Assembly (NCBI GenBank): GCA_003641465.1
Contig: QNAJ01000029.1
Location: forward strand, 1-11,419
Reading direction: 5' to 3'
Source: Verrucomicrobiota bacterium
GTDB lineage: Bacteria; Verrucomicrobiota; Kiritimatiellia; B70-G9
Length of the DNA stretch: 11,419 bases
The notes below the pieces were generated by a model that saw nothing but the letters and a program-made list of their open reading frames with translations, was not told the DNA's origin and made no database searches. Position numbers and translations under genes: made by a program. Of the stretch, positions 6,263 to 11,419 are shown one piece after another (position 1 is the stretch's first letter; each line of letters begins with the position of its first letter).

Positions 6263-6628
6263 ATGATTACGGCCGAGAGCAGATTGGAGGTAGCGGACAA
6301 TACCGGTGCGCGGCAGGTGAAGTGCATCCAGGTGCTCGGGCAAAGGAAAAGGTATGCCCACGTAGGGGATATCATAGTGGTGAGCGTAAAAGATGCGCAA
6401 CCTCAGGGCATGGTGAAGAAGGGCGAGGTGTATAAGGCCGTGGTCGTCCGGACCCGGTTCCCGGTGCGGCGGCCTGATGGTTCACTGTTGCGTTTCGATC
6501 ACAATGCGGTTGTTCTTATCGACGACCAGAAGAATCCGCGCGGAACAAGGATTTTCGGTCCGGTTGCGCGCGAACTGCGGGAAAGAAATTTTCTGAAGTT
6601 GATATCCCTGGCTCCGGAGGTTTTGTGA
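6263..6628 (+). CDS. rplN: 50S ribosomal protein L14
   Basis: L14 (121 residues; usual 121-123) lies at the interface of the two subunits, forms bridge contacts with 16S rRNA and is the binding site of the silencing factor RsfS in other bacteria. The whole family pattern is present: MITAESRLEVADNTGAR, QVKCIQVLG, VGDIIVVSVKDAQPQG, KKGEVYKAVVVRT, FDHNAVVLIDDQKNPRGTRIFGPVARELRE. The frame is open further upstream, but the ATG at 6263 matches the invariant N-terminus (MIxxxxxLxVADNxGA) and has GAGGG 10 bases before it, so longer starts are rejected. The stop overlaps the chosen rplX ATG by one base. Confidence 0.98.
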   Translation: MITAESRLEVADNTGARQVKCIQVLGQRKRYAHVGDIIVVSVKDAQPQGMVKKGEVYKAVVVRTRFPVRRPDGSLLRFDHNAVVLIDDQKNPRGTRIFGPVARELRERNFLKLISLAPEVL

Positions 6629-6921
6629 TGGCGCGTTCACGGCGAGCCTACAAGTGTCACGTCCGTAAGGGCGATATCGTCAAGGCAATAGCTGGAGACG
6701 ATGCCGATGGACGGAAAACGGGCCGTGTGCTGCGGGTCTTTCCGCGGCGGCAGGTCGCCATTGTTGAAGGATTCAATCTGGTGGTTCGGCATATGCGTAA
6801 ATCGCAGGATCATCCAAGTGGCGCGATCATCCGGAAGGAAGCGCCGGTGGCAATTTCTAACCTGAGGGTTGTGCAACGGGCTGAAAAGCGTGCTGAGGAA
6901 GAGACCGCATCAAAAGGCTGA
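6628..6921 (+). CDS. rplX: 50S ribosomal protein L24
   Basis: L24 (97 residues) initiates large-subunit assembly and has an N-terminal KOW motif. Visible features are KCHVRKGDIVKAIAGDD (9-25), TGRVLRVFPRRQVAIVEGFN (31-50) and a C-terminal Lys/Glu/Ala tail. The KOW loop reads AGDDADGRKTGRV, apparently slightly longer than the common AGKDKGKTGKV. A GTG at 6625 is also in frame, but GGAGG at 6616-6620 is 7 bases from ATG 6628 and only 4 from the GTG, so the ATG is preferred; it also gives the MARSR N-terminus. The stop is 5 bases before rplE. Confidence 0.95.
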   Translation: MARSRRAYKCHVRKGDIVKAIAGDDADGRKTGRVLRVFPRRQVAIVEGFNLVVRHMRKSQDHPSGAIIRKEAPVAISNLRVVQRAEKRAEEETASKG

Positions 6922-6926
6922 AGGAG

Positions 6927-7475
6927 ATGTTGCCGCGCTTGCGACAGAAATACGAGAGCGAAGTCGTCCCTGCCCTGCGGGCGCGCCGGGGCTATCGTAA
7001 CCCTATGGAGGTACCCCGGATCCAGAAGATCGTGGTCAACATGGGGATCGGCAGCGGGGTAGACGGAGACGCAATCAAGGCCATTGCCGAGGATCTAGCG
7101 CGTATAACCGGCCAGTGGCCGCTGCTGACCCGGGCCCGCAAGAGCATCGCGAATTTCAAGGTGCGAAAGGGCATGGTAATCGGGGCCAAAGTAACGTTGC
7201 GGGGACGGCGCATGTATGATTTTCTCGACCGGCTGATCAACGTGGCCTTGCCCCGGATCCGGGATTTTCGCGGTGTGTCCCCGAAATCTTTCGATGGATG
7301 GGGAAACTATACGCTGGGCATCCAGGAGCAGACGATCTTCCCCGAAATTGATCCGGATCACATGGCACGTACACAGGGTATGGACATCACCATTGTAACT
7401 ACTGCGCGCGGCGATGACGAGGCGCGCGATCTACTGGCGCTGCTGGGAATGCCATTCGCAGGCCGAGGTAAGTAG
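6927..7475 (+). CDS. rplE: 50S ribosomal protein L5
   Basis: L5 (182 residues; usual 178-187) binds 5S rRNA with L18 and contacts the P-site tRNA in the central protuberance. The core is highly conserved: PRIQKIVVNMGIG (30-42), ITGQWPLLTRARKSIANFKV (60-79), GAKVTLRGRRMYDFLDRL (86-103), ALPRIRDFRG, GNYTLGIQEQTIFPEI (127-141) and GMDITIVTTA. The ATG at 6927 directly abuts AAGGAG (6921-6926), an unusually close spacing; an AAAAGG 10 bases upstream could serve instead, or translation may start at the next codon, TTG 6930, which would give a product aligning with Bacillus-type MNRLKEKY. The difference is one residue. Confidence 0.96.
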   Translation: MLPRLRQKYESEVVPALRARRGYRNPMEVPRIQKIVVNMGIGSGVDGDAIKAIAEDLARITGQWPLLTRARKSIANFKVRKGMVIGAKVTLRGRRMYDFLDRLINVALPRIRDFRGVSPKSFDGWGNYTLGIQEQTIFPEIDPDHMARTQGMDITIVTTARGDDEARDLLALLGMPFAGRGK

Positions 7476-7481
7476 GAGGGG
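7474..7481 (+). promoter_or_regulatory. Ribosome binding site that fixes the rpsN GTG start
   Basis: AGGAGGGG overlaps the rplE stop codon and lies 7 bases before GTG 7489. The frame upstream is open into rplE, but this site and the family N-terminus (AKKALV) pick out the GTG as the start. Confidence 0.8.
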
Positions 7482-7488
7482 TATCGAC

Positions 7489-7674
7489 GTGGCGAAAAAG
7501 GCACTGGTAGTTAAGGCGCAGAGGCCACCGAAGTTTGCGGTTCGCCGATACAACCGATGTCAGAGATGCGGCCGACCGCGGGCCTATATCAGGAAGTTTG
7601 GCATCTGCCGGATCTGTTTCCGGGAGCTGGCCTCCCAGGGTAAGTTGCCCGGCGTGATCAAGGCAAGCTGGTGA
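7489..7674 (+). CDS. rpsN: 30S ribosomal protein S14, zinc-binding type
   Basis: S14 (61 residues) belongs to the head of the small subunit, next to S3 and S10. This is the short form, known as type Z, the length being exactly that of the zinc-ribbon family. Cys24, Cys27, Cys40 and Cys43 (RCQRCGRP and GICRICFREL) are the four expected zinc ligands. The C-terminus KLPGVIKASW is also typical. The start is GTG 7489, chosen from the strong ribosome binding site and the length. Many bacteria carry a long, cysteine-free S14 as an alternative under zinc limitation; none lies in this window. The gap to rpsH is 17 bases. Confidence 0.98.
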   Translation: MAKKALVVKAQRPPKFAVRRYNRCQRCGRPRAYIRKFGICRICFRELASQGKLPGVIKASW

Positions 7675-7691
7675 TGGGAGCAGAGGTAACT

Positions 7692-8090
7692 ATGACGCTT
7701 TCAGATCCAATCGGGGATATGTTGACACGGATCAGGAATGCATGTCATGCCGGTCACGAAACCGTGGACATCCCGCATTCAAAACTGAAGGCGGAAATCG
7801 CCCGGGTCCTGCAGCGGGAGGGCTTTATCCGAGCATATACGACCGAAGGGCGCGGAGCAGTCAGGACGCTGCGGCTTTACCTGAAGTACGATGAGGAGGG
7901 ACGTCCGGTGATACGCGGACTGAAACGGATCAGTCGGCCGGGGCTTCGCCAATACGCCGGGGTTGATTCCCTCCCTCGGGTCCTGAGCGGATTAGGTATT
8001 GCTATTTTGAGCACCTCCGCGGGCGTAATGACCGAGCGGGAAGCGCGGAGACGCCGTGTGGGTGGTGAGGTTTTGTGTCACGTCTGGTGA
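7692..8090 (+). CDS. rpsH: 30S ribosomal protein S8
   Basis: S8 (132 residues; usual 130-133) binds the central domain of 16S rRNA and is essential for small-subunit assembly; in E. coli it also represses the spc operon by binding the rplX-rplE region of the message. The N-terminus MTLSDPIGDMLTRIRNA fixes the start at ATG 7692, which has GAGG 5 bases upstream; the in-frame GTG 7671 and ATG 7674 would add an unsupported extension. The C-terminus has LGIAILSTSAGVMTEREA and VGGEVLCHVW, as expected. The rplX-rplE gap here is only 5 bases, so an E. coli-like S8 control site is not evident. Confidence 0.98.
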   Translation: MTLSDPIGDMLTRIRNACHAGHETVDIPHSKLKAEIARVLQREGFIRAYTTEGRGAVRTLRLYLKYDEEGRPVIRGLKRISRPGLRQYAGVDSLPRVLSGLGIAILSTSAGVMTEREARRRRVGGEVLCHVW

Positions 8091-8103
8091 TGGGGAAGGA
8101 GCG

Positions 8104-8640
8104 ATGTCCCGGGTTGGCAGACAACCGGTTCCAGTTCCGGCAGGGGTGAAGGTGGAACTGACCGATGGCGAGGTCCGTGTGCAGGGACCGCAAGGCAGGT
8201 TGTCCCATCGGCTGCCCGCCGAGGTTGCCGTGCGTGTGGAAGGTTCCTCGGTCATAGTGGAGCGGCGTGGTGAAAGTAAGCGGCATCGGGCGATGCACGG
8301 CACCGTCCGGTCGGTGATAGCGAATATGGTTCAAGGGGTCGCCACCGGATATCGCCGGGAGCTGGAAATTCAGGGCGTGGGGTATCGCGCGGAAATACGA
8401 GGCAGAAAACTTGTGCTCTCACTCGGGTATTCGCATCCAGTGGAATACGATGTCCCTGAAGGCGTGAAGGTAGAGGTTGCCGATCAGACTAAGATAGCTG
8501 TCAGCGGGCCGGATAAGGTGCTGGTCGGCAATGTGGCAGCACGCATCAGGAGCTTCTGTGTGGTTGAGCCGTACAAGGGGAAGGGAATCCGGTACCGGGA
8601 TGAGCATGTGCGGCGCAAGGCAGGGAAGGCAGTAGGCTGA
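8104..8640 (+). CDS. rplF: 50S ribosomal protein L6
   Basis: L6 (178 residues; usual about 177-180) lies near the sarcin-ricin loop and the factor-binding site of the large subunit. It has two similar domains. MSRVGRQPVPVPAGVKV opens the protein, RAMHGTVRSVIANMVQGV (62-79) and LEIQGVGYRAE (87-97) mark the middle, LSLGYSHPVEYDVP and ISG-like VSGPDKVLVGNVAARIR the second domain, and VEPYKGKGIRYRDE (154-167) with RRKAGK the conserved end. The frame is open upstream into rpsH, but ATG 8104 matches the family N-terminus and follows GGGGAAGGAG closely. The gap after rpsH is 13 bases. Confidence 0.98.
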   Translation: MSRVGRQPVPVPAGVKVELTDGEVRVQGPQGRLSHRLPAEVAVRVEGSSVIVERRGESKRHRAMHGTVRSVIANMVQGVATGYRRELEIQGVGYRAEIRGRKLVLSLGYSHPVEYDVPEGVKVEVADQTKIAVSGPDKVLVGNVAARIRSFCVVEPYKGKGIRYRDEHVRRKAGKAVG

Positions 8641-8643
8641 GCA

Positions 8644-9006
8644 ATGAAATTGAAGAGCCGGAAAGATTTTCGCAGACGGCGCCATTTCCGGGTGCGAAAA
8701 AAGGTTTTCGGAACTGCCGAACGCCCCCGGATGGCGGTCTTCGTGTCGAACAAACACATGTACGTGCAGTTTATTGACGATGAGAAAGGGCATACGCTGG
8801 CGGCCGTCTCGACGTTAGATCCCGAGACGAGGTCTGAAGGTGTCAGGCTTAACCGTGACGGGGCGGCGTGGCTGGGGCGCCGGGCAGCGGAAATAGCGCG
8901 CGCAAAGGGGATCGAGAAAGTCGTCTTCGACCGGGGCGGCCATAGCTACGGCCTGAGGCTGCGTACGTTGGCGGATGCGGCCCGGAAGGCGGGACTTGAG
9001 TTCTAG
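8644..9006 (+). CDS. rplR: 50S ribosomal protein L18
   Basis: L18 (120 residues) binds 5S rRNA and, with L5, builds the central protuberance. The N-terminal tail is strongly basic (KSRKDFRRRRHFRVRKK), followed by GTAERPRMAVFVSNKHMYVQ (23-42) and the C-terminal VFDRGGHSYGLRLRTLADAARKAG region (from 94). The last motif reads SYGLRLR where most families have YHGRVK, a change at a well-conserved point. Only 3 bases separate it from rplF and the ribosome binding site is weak (AGG at 8634-8636), so coupling to rplF is likely. A 48-base gap with an inverted repeat follows. Confidence 0.97.
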   Translation: MKLKSRKDFRRRRHFRVRKKVFGTAERPRMAVFVSNKHMYVQFIDDEKGHTLAAVSTLDPETRSEGVRLNRDGAAWLGRRAAEIARAKGIEKVVFDRGGHSYGLRLRTLADAARKAGLEF

Positions 9007-9012
9007 TCTCCC

Positions 9013-9039
9013 CGTTCTGGGCTGAGAGATAACAGAACG
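9013..9039 (+). promoter_or_regulatory. Perfect 7-base inverted repeat in the rplR-rpsE gap
   Basis: CGTTCTG (9013-9019) and its exact reverse complement CAGAACG (9033-9039) flank a 13-base loop. The right arm ends at the start of GAGGTG (9039-9044) and 6 bases before GAGGA (9046-9050), the probable rpsE ribosome binding site. No T-run follows, so it is not a standard rho-independent terminator. It could be an RNA hairpin that affects rpsE translation or message processing, but chance cannot be excluded. Confidence 0.45.
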
Positions 9040-9054
9040 AGGTGCGAGGACAGC

Positions 9055-9561
9055 ATGGTAGATGAAGGGATAGCAGAACTGGAGAGGGAGCAGACGGAAG
9101 CTGCCGAGATCAGCGAGCGCGTCGTCTTCATTAATCGCTGTTCGAAGGTAGTGAAGGGAGGCAGACGGTTCAGCTTCAGTGCGTTGGTTGTGGCTGGCAA
9201 CCGGGATGGCTTGGTGGGTTTTGGGCTGGGCAAGGCTAATGAGGTATCGGAAGCGATACGCAAAGGTACCGAAATTGCACGCCGCAGTATGTTTGAGGTG
9301 AAGCGGCGCGGCACGACGATTCCGCACGAGGCCATCGGACATTTCGGAGCGGCTATGGTTCTTCTGAAACCTGCTGCCCCGGGAACCGGGGTGATCGCGG
9401 GGGGTGCCGCGCGAGTCGTTCTGGATCTGGCGGGTATCCGCGATGTGCTGGCGAAGTCACTCGGCAGCAACAATCCGATCAATGTGTGCAAGGCGACCTG
9501 TGAGGCTCTCAGGCAACTGAGAACGGCAGAGGAGATAGCCAAGGTGCGAGGGAAGCAGTGA
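9055..9561 (+). CDS. rpsE: 30S ribosomal protein S5
   Basis: S5 (168 residues) lies on the back of the small subunit at the mRNA entry, with S3 and S4, and affects decoding accuracy. The N-terminal RNA-binding domain has RCSKVVKGGRRFSFSALVV (28-46), which includes the loop where spectinomycin resistance arises, and GFGLGKANEVSEAIRKG (55-71). The C-terminal domain has GTGVIAGGAARVVLDLAGI (110-128) and AKSLGSNNPINVCKAT. The first 20 residues are acidic, as in many relatives. ATG 9055 has GAGGA 4 bases upstream. The stop overlaps rplO as GTGA, the position where rpmD is found in most bacteria. Confidence 0.98.
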   Translation: MVDEGIAELEREQTEAAEISERVVFINRCSKVVKGGRRFSFSALVVAGNRDGLVGFGLGKANEVSEAIRKGTEIARRSMFEVKRRGTTIPHEAIGHFGAAMVLLKPAAPGTGVIAGGAARVVLDLAGIRDVLAKSLGSNNPINVCKATCEALRQLRTAEEIAKVRGKQ

Positions 9562-10016
9562 CGGCTGCCGGGATCAGACTGGAAAGGCTGGAGGCCAGTG
9601 GAGCGCGCAAGCGCCCCAAGCGGGTAGGCTGTGGGCGGGCATCGGGCCACGGAAAGACCTGTGGGCGGGGAACCAAAGGTCACAAGGCACGGTCTGGATA
9701 CCGCCGGAAGATTGGATTCGAGGGCGGGCAGATGCCTCTGGTGAGGCGCCTGCCCAAGCGAGGATTTCGACATGCACGCAAGTACACGTTTGCGGTGGTA
9801 AACCTGCGTGACCTGCAGACTTTTGTGGAAGGGGAGGTGGTTTCTCCCGAAACCATGAAGGAAAAGGGGCTGATTAAAGGGCGGTACGATGGAGTCAAGA
9901 TATTGGGCCAGGGGGAGCTACGGCATGCGTTAGTCGTGCGCGCGCACTCATTCAGCGACTCGGCGCGGGCCAAGATAGAAGCGGCCGGTGGTCGCTGTGA
10001 GCTGCTTCCGCGCTAG
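9558..10016 (+). CDS. rplO: 50S ribosomal protein L15
   Basis: L15 (152 residues; usual about 144-155) is a late-assembly protein spanning 23S rRNA. Its glycine- and lysine-rich N-terminus is clear: KRVGCGRASGHGKTCGRGTK (about 21-40), then KGHKARSGYRRKIGFEGGQMP and VRRLPKRGF. The C-terminal domain contains VVNLRDLQTF and LVVRAHSFSDSARAKIEAAGG. VGCG...SGHGKT, in place of the commoner VGRG...SGxGKT, recalls PVC-type sequences (from memory). The GTG start overlaps the rpsE stop as GTGA, with GAGGGAA a few bases upstream; no ATG is available near the N-terminus. rpmD is missing from this junction. Confidence 0.97.
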   Translation: MTAAGIRLERLEASGARKRPKRVGCGRASGHGKTCGRGTKGHKARSGYRRKIGFEGGQMPLVRRLPKRGFRHARKYTFAVVNLRDLQTFVEGEVVSPETMKEKGLIKGRYDGVKILGQGELRHALVVRAHSFSDSARAKIEAAGGRCELLPR

Positions 10017-10031
10017 TTTGAGGTTGGGCAA

Positions 10032-11375
10032 ATGTTTTCGGCTTTCGTAAACACACTGAAAATTCCTGAATTGCGCCAGCGCATTTTTTTTACTTTCGGA
10101 CTGATCTTTGTCTGCCGGATCATCGCAGAGATACCGACTCCCGGAATAGATGCGGTTGCATTGCGTGAATATGTGGCCCGGTTGCAGGGTGGGGCAGGCG
10201 GTCTTTTCGGTCTATTTGACCTTTTCAGCGGCGGGGCTCTGCGTCGTTGCGCGGTCGGAGCGCTGGGGATCATGCCGTACATCAGCGCATCTATTATTCT
10301 GCAACTGCTTACCGCCGTTATCCCGAGCCTCGAGAAGCTCGCCCGGGAAGGAGAGACGGGACGCCAGAAAATAACACAGTATGGACGTTATCTTGCCGTT
10401 CTTCTCTGCATTATTCAGGGATATGCGATGGCGGTGACACTCGAGAATCCCGAGGTATTCGGCATTACCAGTAAGATTGTCACCAGCCCCGGCTTGGGAT
10501 TCCGGCTGTTGACTGTGCTGACTATGACAACGGGCACAATCATGCTGATGTGGCTGGGAGAACAGATTACCGAACGGGGAATCGGAAACGGGGTGTCGTT
10601 GATAATCACGGTCAACATCATCAGCCGGCTTCCAACCGCACTGCGGGCGGCTTACGACATGTTCCGGCCTCACGGAGGTGTTGCGCAGTTCACGGTGTTT
10701 CATCTGGTTGGGATGCTGGCGATGTTCTTTCTGGTGACAGCCGGCGTGGTGGCGATGACCCAAGCGCAGCGTAAGATACCCGTTCAGTTTGCGAAGCGCG
10801 TGGTGGGGCGCCGCGTTTACGGAGGACAGACCACCTTCATGCCGTTGCGGGTCAACTATTCAGGAGTCATGCCGATTATATTCGCCCAGGCGATACTCAT
10901 GTTTCCCGCCAAGATGTTGGCGCTAGTCCCGCTGTCACCTTTCAAATACCTTGCAGCGCAGTTAAGTACGCAGACGCCCCTGTATCTTTTCCTGTACGGG
11001 TTGCTCATTATGTTTTTTTCATATTTCTGGGTGGCCACACAGTTCAATCCGGTGCAGATCGCTGATGATCTCAAGCGCCACGGCGGATACGTACCCGGTA
11101 TACGGCCGGGAAAGCCCACGGCTGAGTTCCTGGATCGCACCATGACACGGATTACGTTGGCCGGGGCGATTTTCCTCACGCTCATTGCCATCATTCCCTC
11201 GGTCATGTACCGTCAGTTCGGGATCCCCTGGATGGTTTCCTCCTTCTTCGGCGGGACGAGCCTGCTGATCATAGTCGGAGTGCTTCTGGATACAATGCGG
11301 CAGATTGAGGCGCATCTGGTAACGCGTCATTATGACGGGTTCCTGAAAAGAGGACGCCTGCGGGGGAGGCGCTAG
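10032..11375 (+). CDS. secY: Preprotein translocase subunit SecY
   Basis: SecY (447 residues; E. coli 443) forms the membrane channel that exports unfolded proteins with SecE, SecG and the ATPase SecA, and inserts membrane proteins from docked ribosomes. Ten hydrophobic segments fit the family, at roughly 19-38, 73-98, 117-137, 156-177, 183-202, 220-243, 276-299, 315-336, 371-391 and 402-421. The plug region FGLFDLFSGGALRR (59-72) is followed by ALGIMPYISASIILQLLTAV, and TM5 has ERGIGNGVSLII. Cytoplasmic loop C5 has FNPVQIADDLKRHGGYVPG, with Arg358 in GIRPG matching E. coli Arg357, needed for SecA-driven export. The C-terminal tail is basic. ATG 10032 has GAGG 8 bases upstream and lies 15 bases after rplO. 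Confidence 0.98.
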   Translation: MFSAFVNTLKIPELRQRIFFTFGLIFVCRIIAEIPTPGIDAVALREYVARLQGGAGGLFGLFDLFSGGALRRCAVGALGIMPYISASIILQLLTAVIPSLEKLAREGETGRQKITQYGRYLAVLLCIIQGYAMAVTLENPEVFGITSKIVTSPGLGFRLLTVLTMTTGTIMLMWLGEQITERGIGNGVSLIITVNIISRLPTALRAAYDMFRPHGGVAQFTVFHLVGMLAMFFLVTAGVVAMTQAQRKIPVQFAKRVVGRRVYGGQTTFMPLRVNYSGVMPIIFAQAILMFPAKMLALVPLSPFKYLAAQLSTQTPLYLFLYGLLIMFFSYFWVATQFNPVQIADDLKRHGGYVPGIRPGKPTAEFLDRTMTRITLAGAIFLTLIAIIPSVMYRQFGIPWMVSSFFGGTSLLIIVGVLLDTMRQIEAHLVTRHYDGFLKRGRLRGRR

Positions 11376-11384
11376 GAGTCGGTA

Positions 11385-11419
11385 ATGAAGGCGATCATCC
11401 TGCTGGGGGCACCCGGTGC
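11385..11419 (+). CDS. adk: Adenylate kinase, first codons (3' end outside window)
   Basis: Adenylate kinase converts ATP plus AMP to two ADP and keeps the cell's adenine nucleotides in balance. Only the first 11 full codons are visible: MKAIILLGAPG, the beta strand and the opening of the GxPGxGKGT phosphate-binding loop expected at the N-terminus of this family. AGGAG (11374-11378), which overlaps the secY stop, lies 6 bases before the ATG. The order secY-adk is common in bacteria. The rest of the P-loop, lid and AMP-binding residues lie beyond the window, so the call rests on the N-terminus and context. Confidence 0.85.
   Translation, partial: MKAIILLGAPG

Noticed and set aside
6922..6926. 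S8 repressor binding site between rplX and rplE, as in E. coli
   Set aside because: The gap is just 5 bases and no S8-like helix with an internal bulge could be made out around the rplE start by eye.
7414..7488. Longer rpsN frame beginning inside rplE
   Set aside because: The zinc-type S14 is 61 residues and starts at GTG 7489, which follows a strong ribosome binding site.
7671..7691. Longer rpsH start at GTG 7671 or ATG 7674
   Set aside because: The family N-terminus (MTxxDPIxDMLTRIRN) begins at ATG 7692, which has GAGG 5 bases upstream.
8056..8103. Longer rplF start inside rpsH
   Set aside because: L6 starts with MSRVGRQP at ATG 8104, giving the normal length of 178 residues.
9013..9054. 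Rho-independent terminator in the rplR-rpsE gap
   Set aside because: The stem is only 7 bases, the loop is long and no T-run follows; the downstream genes clearly continue the same operon.
9003..9773. 256-codon open frame on the minus strand opposite rpsE and rplO
   Set aside because: It is antisense to two highly conserved genes, has a low-complexity Ser/Arg/Pro-rich translation with no family pattern, and is explained by codon bias in GC-rich DNA.
1..11419. A novel defence, mobile or biosynthetic system
   Set aside because: Every stretch is covered by known housekeeping genes on one strand; no repeats, integrase, transposase or foreign-looking segment is present.

Overview
The window is one continuous block of translation and secretion genes, all on the + strand, without a single long gap. 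In order it holds the 3' end of fusA, then rpsJ, rplC, rplD, rplW, rplB, rpsS, rplV, rpsC, rplP, rpmC, rpsQ (the S10 set), rplN, rplX, rplE, rpsN, rpsH, rplF, rplR, rpsE, rplO, secY (the spc set), and the first codons of adk. That is 20 complete ribosomal protein genes, one complete translocase gene and two genes cut by the window edges.

The order is the classic bacterial str-S10-spc layout with informative departures. No tuf gene lies between fusA and rpsJ; the two overlap by 4 bases. No rpmD (L30) lies between rpsE and rplO; these also overlap by 4 bases, so there is no room for one. S14 is the short zinc-ribbon form with four cysteines. No separate S10 leader and no spc promoter is obvious. 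No terminator is seen anywhere.

The organism is a bacterium of moderately high GC content. The fusA-rpsJ junction without tuf, the absence of L30, the VGCG...SGHGKT sequence in L15 and the style of the SecY N-terminus together suggest the Planctomycetes-Verrucomicrobia-Chlamydiae group (for example Verrucomicrobia, Lentisphaerae or Kiritimatiellae) or a nearby uncultured phylum. This is inferred from remembered family patterns, not from a search, and the phylum is not certain.

The genes are packed with gaps of 48 bases or less and with six 4-base (ATGA or GTGA) or 1-base overlaps plus several short gaps, which implies a long co-transcribed message with translational coupling. The ribosomal proteins supply parts of both subunits, EF-G drives translocation on the ribosome, SecY forms the protein-conducting channel to which ribosomes dock, and adenylate kinase balances adenine nucleotides. 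The only notable non-coding elements are a perfect 7-base inverted repeat in the rplR-rpsE gap and a tandem 7-base repeat rich in ribosome-binding-like sequence in the rpsQ-rplN gap. I see no mobile element, CRISPR array, tRNA, rRNA or novel system; this is a conserved housekeeping region with some lineage-specific changes.
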